A stretch of 13,841 nucleotides of DNA, taken from positions 1 to 13,841 of the forward strand of contig CAZUVQ010000045.1 in NCBI GenBank assembly GCA_964623915.1. The letters are read 5' to 3'. Position 1 is the stretch's first letter, and each line of letters begins with the position of its first letter. Both the position numbers and the translations under genes were made by a program. Source of the stretch: CAZUVQ01 sp964623915. GTDB taxonomy: Bacteria > Bacillota > Clostridia > UMGS1883 > UMGS1540. This document shows, one piece after another, positions 7,348-13,841 of the stretch. The notes beneath the pieces were generated by a model that worked only from the letters and a program-made list of their open reading frames with translations, did no database searches and was not told where the DNA came from.

Positions 7348-8742
7348 CTAAAAGGATTTTAACACCAAATCTATAAAATTATCATTGTTTTTTGTTGAAA
7401 CTAATTTATTTAGAATTATTCCTGTGACCTCTTGAGGGCTCATGTTTCCGAAAGCCTTACGAATTGTCCACATAGCTTCAAGCTCTCTGTTAGATAAAAG
7501 TAATTCCTCTTTTCTCGTACCTGATTTATATATATCAACAGCGGGGAAAATCCTTTTTTCAGACAATTTTCTGTCAAGATGTATTTCCATGTTTCCTGTG
7601 CCTTTAAACTCTTCAAAAATCATGTCATCCATTCTTGAACCCGTTTCAATAAGGGCTGTCGCTAAAATTGTAAGTGAACCACCGAATTCTATATTTCTGG
7701 CTGCACCAAAAAACCTCTTTGGTTTGTGAAGTGCGCCGGGGTCAAGCCCTCCCGATAAAGTTCTGCCCGTTGGTGAAATAGTGAGGTTATATGCCCTTGA
7801 AAGCCTTGTAATAGAATCAAGCAGTATAATAACGTCCTTCCCGTGTTCAACAAGCCTTTGTGCCCTTTCAAGCACAATTTCAGCTACTTTAACGTGATGC
7901 TCGGGCGGTTCATCAAAAGTTGAGAATACAACCTCGCCGTCAATGCTTCTTTGCATATCGGTAACTTCTTCAGGCCTTTCATCGATAAGCAGCACTATAA
8001 GCTTTGAATTACTACTGCCATGTGTTATGCTTCTTGCAATGTTTTTCAGTATAGTGGTTTTTCCCGCTTTAGGCGGAGCTACTATAAGACCTCGCTGCCC
8101 ATAACCCATTGGAGCAATTAGGTCTACAAGCCTTGTCGCAAAGTCAGTTTGAGAAAGCCTTAGTGGTATTTTTTTATCGGGATATATTGGTGTGAGTGAC
8201 TCGAATGGTTTTCTTTTTATTGATACATCAACACCATCACCGTTTACCGTTTCCACGTAAATAAGAGCAGGAAATCGCTCATCCTTCTGAAAACGTGCTT
8301 TGCCGGTAACTTCATCTCCGGTTTTCAGGTTGAACCGCCTTATCTGCATAGGCGAAACGTAAATATCACCTGTGCCGCTCAAATAATTATCAGTTCGAAG
8401 GAAACCAAAGCCATCAGCAAGTATTTCTAAAATCCCGTGAACAATACTTATATCTCCCTGCTCGCCGTATTGTCTTTCTTCTCTTTCGTCCTTCTTTTTC
8501 TCCGTGCGAATAACCGTGTTTGACGGTCCCTTTTGTTTTTCTGCCGAAACAACTTGTGAAACCTCTTGCTTTATTTCTTTATTATTATCTTCAGTTGTAT
8601 CTTTTTTTATTTCTTCTTTATCATTTCGTATTTGGATAATCTCTATGATAAGTTCACTCTTTTTGAACTTATAAGCAGATTTTACCCCAATTTCCTTGGC
8701 AATATCACGTAGCTGTGCTATTGACATTTCTTCATAATTCAT
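7348..8742 (-). CDS. rho: Transcription termination factor Rho
   Basis: Rho is a hexameric ATP-dependent RNA helicase that ends transcription of untranslated RNA. The 464-residue product has the Rho N-terminal helical domain (about 1-40), a long Lys/Glu-rich low-complexity linker (about 40-97), the cold-shock-like primary RNA-binding domain (about 98-170) with GFGFLR (111-116), and the RecA-like ATPase. Key motifs are Walker A PPKAGKTT (223-230), DERPEEV (254-260), Walker B VIILLDS (304-310) and the [10 protein letters not shown] loop (329-338). The ATG start has GGAG eight bases upstream. The charged linker makes it longer than the 419-residue E. coli protein; such insertions are common in Bacillota and Actinobacteria. 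No key residue is missing. Confidence 0.98.
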   Translation of the reverse strand: MNYEEMSIAQLRDIAKEIGVKSAYKFKKSELIIEIIQIRNDKEEIKKDTTEDNNKEIKQEVSQVVSAEKQKGPSNTVIRTEKKKDEREERQYGEQGDISIVHGILEILADGFGFLRTDNYLSGTGDIYVSPMQIRRFNLKTGDEVTGKARFQKDERFPALIYVETVNGDGVDVSIKRKPFESLTPIYPDKKIPLRLSQTDFATRLVDLIAPMGYGQRGLIVAPPKAGKTTILKNIARSITHGSSNSKLIVLLIDERPEEVTDMQRSIDGEVVFSTFDEPPEHHVKVAEIVLERAQRLVEHGKDVIILLDSITRLSRAYNLTISPTGRTLSGGLDPGALHKPKRFFGAARNIEFGGSLTILATALIETGSRMDDMIFEEFKGTGNMEIHLDRKLSEKRIFPAVDIYKSGTRKEELLLSNRELEAMWTIRKAFGNMSPQEVTGIILNKLVSTKNNDNFIDLVLKSF

Positions 8743-9030
8743 AAATTCAACTCCATTTTTTTTGGGAATAAAAAGATTAAAAACATTTTAATAAGTATTT
8801 ATCGAAAACCTATGTGACATTACTGTCAATTAGACAAATTTTCTTTTGATGTTTAGAATTTTTAAAATGTAAGTATAATAAACTTTATTCATATACAGTT
8901 ATATTATCATTATATTTAAAAAAAATCAACTTATTTTTCTAATATTTCTAATTTTTTTAAAAAAAGTATTGAAATTTTAAATTTTTGGTATATAATTTAA
9001 AGAATAAGCAATTACGGAAGGAGAATAATC
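8743..9030. promoter_or_regulatory. Divergent regulatory region between rho and ilvE
   Basis: These 288 very AT-rich bases hold no gene. On the ilvE side there is a promoter (8969-8996). On the rho side, TTGACA on the minus strand (8829-8824) is a good -35 box, but the -10 at 17-bp spacing is poor (TTCGAT), so I do not call a rho promoter with confidence. An inverted repeat TGACA-N4-TGTCA (8815-8828) overlaps that -35 and could be an operator. Confidence 0.5.
8969..8996 (+). promoter_or_regulatory. Predicted sigma-A promoter of ilvE
   Basis: TTGAAA (8969-8974) and a perfect TATAAT (8991-8996) are 16 bp apart, with A/T tracts upstream. The start point would fall near 9003, giving a leader of about 28 bases. 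That is too short for a T-box or attenuator, so no leader-type amino-acid control is visible. Confidence 0.65.
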
Positions 9031-10098
9031 ATGGAAATCAAATTAATAAAGACTGATAATCCAAAAACAAAACCCAAGGACGAAAGTAAGCTCGGTTTCG
9101 GGAAAATATTTACTGACCACATGTTTGTTATGGATTATTCCGAGGAAAAAGGCTGGCACGATGCTTTGATTCAGCCATATGCACCTTTGCAGATGGATCC
9201 TGCGGCTATGGTGTTCCATTACGGCCAGGCAATATTTGAGGGAATGAAAGCATACAGAACAAAGGACGGCAGGATTGTATTATTCAGACCTGAAAAGAAT
9301 ATGGAAAGAACAAACAGTTCAAATGAAAGGCTTTGCATCCCGGAAATTGATGAGGATTTTTGTTTGAAAGCACTGTGTAAACTAATTAGTGTCGAAAAGG
9401 ATTGGATTCCAAAATCCGAAGGCACTTCTTTATACATCAGGCCATTTATTATAGCAACAGAGGCTCATTTAGGTGTAAAACCATCATCAACTTACAAATA
9501 TATGATTATCCTTTCCCCTGTTGGCTCATATTATCCTGAAGGAATTAATCCTGTTAAAATATATGTAGAAGATAAATATGTGCGAGCAGTAAAGGGTGGA
9601 ATGGGACATACAAAAACTGCAGGGAATTATGCCGCAAGTATAAAAGCACAGATGGTTGCAAAACAAAGAGGTTACACACAGGTGCTCTGGCTTGACGGTG
9701 TTGAAAGAAAGTACATCGAAGAAGTTGGAACAATGAATGTATTTTTTAAAATTGACAAAAAGGTCATTACCCCCGCTCTTGAAGGCAGCCTTCTTCCCGG
9801 TGTAACGCGTGACAGTGTCATAACACTTCTGAAACACTGGAATATCCCTGTTGAAGAAAGACGTTTGTCAATAGATGAGCTTTATCAGGCTAATGCACAG
9901 GGTAAGCTTGAGGAGGCATTCGGAACAGGTACAGCAGCCGTAATCTCTCCTATCGGCGAATTGAACTGGGAAAGCAAAATAATAACTATCTCAGACGGAA
10001 AAACCGGCGAATTATCGCAGAAACTTTATGATACAATAACAGGAATTCAAAAAGGAGAACTTGAAGATCCTTTCGGATGGGTATATGAAGTAAAATAA
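9031..10098 (+). CDS. ilvE: Branched-chain amino acid aminotransferase
   Basis: This PLP enzyme (fold type IV) interconverts valine, leucine and isoleucine with their 2-oxo acids, using glutamate/2-oxoglutarate. At 355 residues it is the longer type II form seen in eukaryotes and many Bacillota rather than the roughly 300-residue E. coli form. Visible features are FHYGQAIFEGMKAYR (62-76), the PLP-lysine segment TKTAGNYAAS with Lys195, EVGTMNVFF (231-239) and GTGTAAVISPIG (298-309). The ATG start has GGAAGGAG at normal spacing. It is transcribed alone from its own promoter and ends at a bidirectional terminator shared with the HU gene. Confidence 0.97.
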   Translation: MEIKLIKTDNPKTKPKDESKLGFGKIFTDHMFVMDYSEEKGWHDALIQPYAPLQMDPAAMVFHYGQAIFEGMKAYRTKDGRIVLFRPEKNMERTNSSNERLCIPEIDEDFCLKALCKLISVEKDWIPKSEGTSLYIRPFIIATEAHLGVKPSSTYKYMIILSPVGSYYPEGINPVKIYVEDKYVRAVKGGMGHTKTAGNYAASIKAQMVAKQRGYTQVLWLDGVERKYIEEVGTMNVFFKIDKKVITPALEGSLLPGVTRDSVITLLKHWNIPVEERRLSIDELYQANAQGKLEEAFGTGTAAVISPIGELNWESKIITISDGKTGELSQKLYDTITGIQKGELEDPFGWVYEVK

Positions 10099-10117
10099 AG
10101 TTTAAATGACCATATAT

Positions 10118-10142
10118 AAAAGCCGCTCATTGAGCGGCTTTT
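10118..10142. terminator. Bidirectional terminator between ilvE and HU gene
   Basis: A perfect 11-bp stem (AAAAGCCGCTC with GAGCGGCTTTT) has a 3-nt loop. T-rich flanks on both strands let it serve ilvE (+) and the HU gene (-). Confidence 0.9.
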
Positions 10143-10150
10143 ATTAATAA

Positions 10151-10423
10151 TTATTTTACTATTTCTTTTAATGCTTTTCCGGCTTTAAAAGCGGGAACTT
10201 TTGCAGCAGGTATGAATACTTCAGCACCTGTCTGAGGGTTTTTACCCTTACGTGCGGCTCTCTGACGTGCTTCGAATGTACCAAAACCAACAACCTGAAC
10301 CTTTTCACCTTTTTTAAGAGCTTCAGATATTGTAGCGATAACAGCGTCAATAGCTTCACCTGCATCCTTTTTTGTAAGATTAGCGGAAGCAGCTACAGCA
10401 GCGACTAATTCAGTCTTATTCAT
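10151..10423 (-). CDS. HU family DNA-binding protein
   Basis: HU is a small dimeric nucleoid protein that bends DNA. The 90-residue product matches the family from end to end: helical N-terminal dimerisation region ([27 protein letters not shown]), [25 protein letters not shown] with the beta-arm that enters the minor groove, and the terminal [13 protein letters not shown] helix. AAGGAGG lies eight bases before the ATG, and its own promoter is visible at 10454-10482. It is the housekeeping hup/hbs type rather than a distinct sequence-specific IHF. Confidence 0.97.
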   Translation of the reverse strand: MNKTELVAAVAASANLTKKDAGEAIDAVIATISEALKKGEKVQVVGFGTFEARQRAARKGKNPQTGAEVFIPAAKVPAFKAGKALKEIVK

Positions 10424-10453
10424 AATTTTTTCCTCCTTATAGAATTTATTTGT

Positions 10454-10482
10454 ATTTTAACACTTTTCATAATATAATTCAA
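10454..10482 (-). promoter_or_regulatory. Predicted promoter of the HU gene with extended -10
   Basis: On the minus strand, TTGAAT (10482-10477) and TAAAAT (10459-10454) are 17 bp apart, and TGT directly before the -10 box forms an extended -10. It lies about 30 bases before the HU start. Immediately upstream is a pair of AT-rich 15-bp repeats. Confidence 0.7.
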
Positions 10483-10494
10483 CACTTTTTTAAC

Positions 10495-10529
10495 AAATTT
10501 ATGAAATATTTAGTAAATTTATGAAATAT
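10495..10529. repeat. Two 15-bp AT-rich direct repeats upstream of the HU promoter
   Basis: AAATTTATGAAATAT occurs at 10495-10509 and again at 10515-10529, a 20-bp period (about two helical turns). The pair sits 13 bases upstream of the HU -35 box, where an UP element or regulator site would lie. Confidence 0.7.
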
Positions 10530-10567
10530 AACTAATTTTTATGATGTTTTTTGGTATTATTGTATTT

Positions 10568-10780
10568 CTAATCAATCAAAAAGTCTACCTCTTTATACTT
10601 TGAAGCATCAAAAGACCGTTTGCGTAAAACTTTATAATTAAAGGGATTGAATATATAATGCTTACAAATATGGTTTGAGGAAACACGCCCAAAGTATTTG
10701 CAGAAGCATTCGCGCCTTAAATTAATGGGTACACAATTCTTACAATATTTACAGGAATGTGGATAACGAATGGCGTTCAT
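10568..10780 (-). CDS. Small cysteine-rich conserved protein, probable zinc binder
   Basis: This encodes 70 residues with Cys at 10, 13, 16, 25, 27 and 39 (CKYCKNC, CFC, HICKHY) followed by a basic stretch and an acidic C-terminus (SFDASKYKEVDFLID). It resembles short clostridial hypothetical proteins with an N-terminal Cys cluster and a KR..FD.SKY..EDF-type tail, as I recall them; no function is known to me. The ATG start is backed by AGAGGTG seven bases upstream. It is divergent from the 138-residue gene across a 73-base gap. No terminator is visible after its stop, so transcripts may run into the HU promoter region. Confidence 0.7.
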   Translation of the reverse strand: MNAIRYPHSCKYCKNCVPINLRRECFCKYFGRVSSNHICKHYIFNPFNYKVLRKRSFDASKYKEVDFLID

Positions 10781-10853
10781 ACAAAAGCACCTCTTATGTA
10801 TAGCTTACTCGTAAATGTTTAAACTAATTAAGACAATCAAAAAGGAGGCAACC

Positions 10854-11270
10854 ATGCTAATAACAATTGAATGCTTATTCCAGGACAAAAACAAAGCCGA
10901 AAAGACCGTAAAAAAAATCCAAAATAAAGGCATTGATTACGAACATGTATATATTGCTAATATAGAAACTGAAGATAACGTGTCATCATCAGTTCCAAGC
11001 GTGATTAACGGTTCAGTTTTGCAGGAAGACACATCTGTGCTTAATAGTAATTCGGAATACATTGTCGCGCCTTATCCTGGAATTTTTCTTGCAACCGGCT
11101 ATTATTCCGGAATAGATAATGGTATAGGTCAAAACAGCTTTGCACCATATCTTTTAAACAAAAAGGAAGCACTGATTACCCTGAAAATTACTTCGGAAAA
11201 AGAAAATTTGCCGGAGCTTGTACTGCTAATAAATAAGCAAGGTGGTAAAAATATTACCATAATGAAATAG
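10854..11270 (+). CDS. Hypothetical protein, 138 residues
   Basis: I do not recognise this protein. The open frame begins at 10815, but the ATG at 10854 has a strong AAGGAGG (10842-10848) and is the likely start. The N-terminus (MLITIECLFQDKNKAEKTVKKIQNKGIDYEHVYIANI) looks like a beta-alpha-beta unit, and the C-terminus (EALITLKITSEKENLPELVLLINKQGGKNITIM) looks like a second one. They are separated by a Ser/Gly/Tyr-rich middle (VAPYPGIFLATGYYSGIDNGIGQNSF). Two such units around a Gly-rich middle recall bacterial general-stress proteins of the YflT/DUF1269 sort, but similarity is only architectural. No signal peptide or clear membrane helix is present. It is monocistronic, divergent from the Cys-rich gene and followed by a hairpin. 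Confidence 0.75.
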   Translation: MLITIECLFQDKNKAEKTVKKIQNKGIDYEHVYIANIETEDNVSSSVPSVINGSVLQEDTSVLNSNSEYIVAPYPGIFLATGYYSGIDNGIGQNSFAPYLLNKKEALITLKITSEKENLPELVLLINKQGGKNITIMK

Positions 11271-11272
11271 AT

Positions 11273-11293
11273 AAGGGGCAATTAAGCCCCTTT
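11273..11293. terminator. Hairpin between convergent hypothetical gene and rpmF
   Basis: A 7-bp GC-rich stem AAGGGGC/GCCCCTT (11273-11279, 11286-11292) has a 6-nt loop. The T-run after it is short on either strand, so it is a moderate terminator. It lies two bases after the plus-strand stop codon. Confidence 0.6.
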
Positions 11294-11300
11294 GGCTATT

Positions 11301-11480
11301 TTATGCTTCTTTTTTTAAAACCTGAACGCCTTTATAATATCCGCATTCACCGCATACACGGTGAGGCAAAATAAGTGCCTGACATTTAGAACACTTTACC
11401 ATACCCGGTACTAAAAGCTTCCAGTTAGCTCTTCTTGAACGTTTTTTTGCCTTAGAGGTCTTATTTTTAGGTACTGCCAT
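11301..11480 (-). CDS. rpmF: 50S ribosomal protein L32
   Basis: This 59-residue protein begins [19 protein letters not shown], the highly conserved L32 N-terminus, and carries a zinc-ribbon with Cys30, Cys33, Cys43 and Cys46 (CSKC, CGEC). It is therefore the zinc-containing form. L32 is a component of the large ribosomal subunit. It starts 3 bases after the yceD stop, with AGGTG six bases upstream, in the widely conserved yceD-rpmF operon. Bacillota can also carry a cysteine-free paralogue used under zinc limitation; none is visible here. Confidence 0.96.
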   Translation of the reverse strand: MAVPKNKTSKAKKRSRRANWKLLVPGMVKCSKCQALILPHRVCGECGYYKGVQVLKKEA

Positions 11481-11483
11481 TTT

Positions 11484-11984
11484 CTACACCTCATCTTTCA
11501 AATTAAGTTTCTTTAATATGTCCCACCTTGGGTCTGTTTCCGTAGTGTCACATTCACATTTGGTTTCATTTAAATCTACTCCGCATTTCGGGCAAAGACC
11601 CTTGCAGTTTTCATCACAGAGGATTTGCATCGGCAATTCCGAAATCACTGCTTTATATGCCATATCTTCAAGGTTAACGGATGAGCCTTCAAGTACAACT
11701 CCTTCAAAGCTTTTCCCCTGCCTTGTAATATCATCTGAATAATCAAATGAAAACGAATAAAAAGTATCATTAAAGCACCTTGAGCATTTTGTTTTGATGA
11801 TACCTTTGATATTGGCATAAATCTCAACTGTCCCCCGAAGGTTTTTAAAATAACCTGTTAAGGAGATGCCCTCCGGAAAGATTAAATCTTCACCGCGGAA
11901 TTTTGTATCAGGAGGATTTACCTTTCTGGCAAAATCAAGCTTGAATCCATCATTATCCAATACATCAATTAAATTTAAATACAT
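11484..11984 (-). CDS. yceD: YceD family (DUF177) protein
   Basis: This 166-residue protein is the usual partner of rpmF; the family is linked to 23S rRNA accumulation and large-subunit biogenesis, though its mechanism is poorly defined. The typical CxxC (KCSRC) in the beta-rich core, the EDMAYKAVISELPMQILCDENCKGLCPKCG segment and the DPRWDILKKL C-terminus are all seen. The ATG at 11984 has GGAGG six bases upstream. A GTG at 11999 would place the binding site inside the gene, so it is rejected. The last codons overlap the L32 ribosome binding site, indicating co-translation. Confidence 0.93.
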   Translation of the reverse strand: MYLNLIDVLDNDGFKLDFARKVNPPDTKFRGEDLIFPEGISLTGYFKNLRGTVEIYANIKGIIKTKCSRCFNDTFYSFSFDYSDDITRQGKSFEGVVLEGSSVNLEDMAYKAVISELPMQILCDENCKGLCPKCGVDLNETKCECDTTETDPRWDILKKLNLKDEV

Positions 11985-12016
11985 CTCAAACCTCCGCACC
12001 TGAGCGAAACATATAT

Positions 12017-12045
12017 ATTATACCTGTAAACTTGACATTTGTCAA
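12017..12045 (-). promoter_or_regulatory. Consensus sigma-A promoter of yceD-rpmF
   Basis: On the minus strand a perfect TTGACA (12045-12040) and a perfect TATAAT (12022-12017) are 17 bp apart, 32 bases before the yceD ATG. The -35 box is one arm of an inverted repeat TTGACA-N2-TGTCAA (12032-12045), which could bind a regulator. Confidence 0.88.
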
Positions 12046-12090
12046 TACATATTTTCAAAATACCCATAAAAACGGGACAATAACTGCATT

Positions 12091-13437
12091 TTATTCATTA
12101 ATTACCGGGATTTCTGCACTATTGTGATAAACTGGTAATTCAGAATCAGAAAGTGTTGAATCAAGTTTAAATTCAATGGTGAAGGATACACCCGTATCAG
12201 GTATGGTAACACAAATTACTCCACCGCCCGTGCCATCAGCTTTCGTATATATACCATCCTCAATAACCGTTATGGAATCAATTTTAAATTTTGTGCCTTC
12301 AAGTATACTTTTCGACACGTCAGAGCTTTCTCCTGATACATTATAAACCACGATATCAATAAGGGATTTGATGAAAGTTTCATCAATAGAGCTTGTTACA
12401 GTTACAGTATCGCCTTCTTTGCTGATGTTTATACATTTTATCAATGCTTCAAAGCATTCGGCAACCGCACCTGCATATGACTTTATATTAAGCGCATCAG
12501 CTCCGTAAGCACTAAGTATCTGGCCAAATGTTTTTTCAGTAATTTCAAAATTTAGTCCATTTGGCAGTTTTTCTGTCAGCCAGCCGGTTTCAGATGCGTA
12601 TGGAGTTAAATTATTTTTTGTAATAATAGTGTTTTTATCAATTACGGTCTGCATTGAGAACTTTTCATCAGTATCTAAAGTTTTGTACATTATAAGCTTA
12701 AAAACATTGTAAAGCCCGCTGAAATCATATTCCAAATTACACGAAATGAATTCATTATTTAAATCTATATAACAATTTGCAGCCATTTCTGTACCGCCAT
12801 TTATTGCTAAACCAAGGTCTTCACATGTCAGTTTGAAATCAACATTATAATTGACACCGTATTCCTGAGGCTTAATACCCATAGTTAAAAATTTATCTAT
12901 ATAGTCATTCAGAGCTGTGTTAATACGCGCTGTTTCTTGTGATATATCATAAAAAACATACGCCGGGTTTCCAGTGCTGTTGTAATCGTAAATATGAGAG
13001 CCTGGTTCTTCAAGAATATAGTAGAAGAAGTAATAAGGAGCATATGTAACACCGTCTTGAATATATGGATTACTGTACAAAACAATATCGTACATTTCAC
13101 CATCTTTAATGCTCCATACAAGGCATTTATCTATATCAAAGCCATAGCTGATATCAGGCTTGACGCAAGTGATTATTCTTGTCTCGCTATCAAATAATAC
13201 TTCGTACCCCAATGCCCTCATAACAGGTGCCAGCGGATAATCTTCGCTATAATATAATTTTTCCGCTGTATTTGAAGATGCAACTATTTCACCCCCTACG
13301 ACTATATATGAAGAATATTCAGCTTCATCCTCATATTTTTCGACGTACTCTTCTGCCACCATCAATTCATCTGCAAATGACGGCACATTTGCGAAAACCA
13401 ACAAAAACACAATTATTAACGATAAAAACTTTTTCAT
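12091..13437 (-). CDS. Secreted stalk-domain (copper amine oxidase N-terminal-like) protein
   Basis: This encodes 448 residues with a clear signal peptide: MKK, a hydrophobic core, and a predicted cut after Ala22 (PSFA/DELM). Residues about 66-160 (YPLAPVMRALGYEVLFDSETRIITCVKP ... IQDGVTYAPYYFFYYIL) match the copper amine oxidase N-terminal-like stalk domain, common in Clostridia and unrelated to oxidase catalysis. The remaining 290 residues are acidic, mixed alpha/beta and unfamiliar to me. No sortase motif, SLH repeat or enzyme motif is visible, so it is likely secreted or loosely wall-bound. It starts 17 bases after trmL with GGAGG six bases upstream, so the two are probably co-transcribed although unrelated in function. 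Confidence 0.82.
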   Translation of the reverse strand: MKKFLSLIIVFLLVFANVPSFADELMVAEEYVEKYEDEAEYSSYIVVGGEIVASSNTAEKLYYSEDYPLAPVMRALGYEVLFDSETRIITCVKPDISYGFDIDKCLVWSIKDGEMYDIVLYSNPYIQDGVTYAPYYFFYYILEEPGSHIYDYNSTGNPAYVFYDISQETARINTALNDYIDKFLTMGIKPQEYGVNYNVDFKLTCEDLGLAINGGTEMAANCYIDLNNEFISCNLEYDFSGLYNVFKLIMYKTLDTDEKFSMQTVIDKNTIITKNNLTPYASETGWLTEKLPNGLNFEITEKTFGQILSAYGADALNIKSYAGAVAECFEALIKCINISKEGDTVTVTSSIDETFIKSLIDIVVYNVSGESSDVSKSILEGTKFKIDSITVIEDGIYTKADGTGGGVICVTIPDTGVSFTIEFKLDSTLSDSELPVYHNSAEIPVINE

Positions 13438-13454
13438 ATAAAACCTCCATAATA

Positions 13455-13841
13455 TTATAATAAATTTGAAAAAATACCCTTTGTGTTAAGCTGTAAGTAT
13501 CTTGTCTGCCTGAGAGCTTCATACAAAACAATCGCCACAGAATTCGACAAATTCAGGCTTCTTGCTTCTTCTATCATGGGAACTCTCAAAGCACATTCGA
13601 TATTTGCCTTGATAAATTCCTCAGGAAGGCCTTTCGTCTCCTTACCGAAGAAGATATAGTCCCCATCACAAAAATTTGCTTCAGAGTGGGTTTTTGAAGC
13701 TTTAGTGGATGCAAGATAAAACCTGACGTTTTGATTTTTCGTAAAGAAATGCTCAATGCTTTCATAATATTGTACACCCAAAAGGTGCCAATAGTCAAGC
13801 CCTGCGCGCTTTAATTTTTTATCATCGATTTCAAAGCCCAT
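13455..13841 (-). CDS. trmL: tRNA (cytidine(34)-2'-O)-methyltransferase, 3' part only
   Basis: TrmL is a SPOUT-fold, SAM-dependent enzyme that 2'-O-methylates the wobble nucleotide of certain leucine tRNAs. The visible 128 residues match E. coli TrmL from its internal MGFAWDDKRLRRAGLDY to the C-terminus. Motif 2 is FGKETKGLP, and motif 3 is VPMIEEARSLNLSNSVAIVLYEALRQ, with the catalytic-knot Ser/Asn residues present. About 35 N-terminal residues (motif 1) lie beyond the right edge. The Met at 13841 is internal, so this gene is partial because of the window and not because of damage. Confidence 0.93.
   Translation of the reverse strand: MGFEIDDKKLKRAGLDYWHLLGVQYYESIEHFFTKNQNVRFYLASTKASKTHSEANFCDGDYIFFGKETKGLPEEFIKANIECALRVPMIEEARSLNLSNSVAIVLYEALRQTRYLQLNTKGIFSNLL

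Noticed and set aside
10741..10786. CATACAAA resembling a sporulation sigma-E/sigma-G -10 box for the 138-residue gene
   Set aside because: The spacing to any sigma-E-like ATA or sigma-G-like -35 element is wrong or the -10 mismatches, and it overlaps the coding start of the divergent gene.
12008..12033. AT-rich stretch with a TATTAT...GTAAAC look reminiscent of the right half of a dif site
   Set aside because: There is no matching left arm, and the sequence is fully explained by the -10 region of the yceD-rpmF promoter.

Overview
The window looks like chromosome of a low-GC, spore-forming anaerobic member of the Clostridia (Bacillota). Supporting signs are AT-rich intergenic DNA, strong AGGAGG-type ribosome binding sites, frequent TTG/GTG starts, a spoIIM sporulation gene, a XerD-type gene immediately after spoIIM (they are also near neighbours in Bacillus subtilis), an HU protein and a four-cysteine ribosomal protein L32. 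Most of the window is housekeeping.

Layout. 1-180 is AT-rich with no supported gene. 184-1015 (+) is the least ordinary part: a near-perfect sigma-A promoter, a structured non-coding RNA of about 200 nt ending in a strong hairpin terminator, then an AT-rich gene for a protein I take to be PBECR4-like (a nuclease-fold family known from phage and conflict systems). A perfect 15-bp bidirectional terminator (1039-1078) separates this from a long minus-strand block. Read in transcription order, that block is rho (8742-7348), class I aminotransferase, proC, spoIIM, a XerD-like recombinase, a MATE transporter and a membrane-anchored WG-repeat protein (ending at 1131). The six genes after rho are tightly spaced, with a promoter just before the aminotransferase.

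From 9031 the plus strand carries ilvE (branched-chain aminotransferase), which shares a bidirectional terminator with a minus-strand HU gene. A divergent pair follows: a small Cys-rich protein (-) and an unrecognised 138-residue protein (+). Then come the minus-strand yceD-rpmF operon behind a perfect consensus promoter, a secreted stalk-domain protein, and the 3' part of trmL, which runs off the right edge.

Two things deserve attention. (1) The promoter / structured RNA / terminator / nuclease-like ORF order at 184-1015 resembles the layout of type III toxin-antitoxin loci, but no tandem-repeat antitoxin is visible, so this is only a hypothesis. (2) The recombinase at the expected xerD position has lost three of the six catalytic positions by alignment to XerD (Arg to Lys, Lys to Ser, His to Leu) while keeping HxxR and the Tyr nucleophile.
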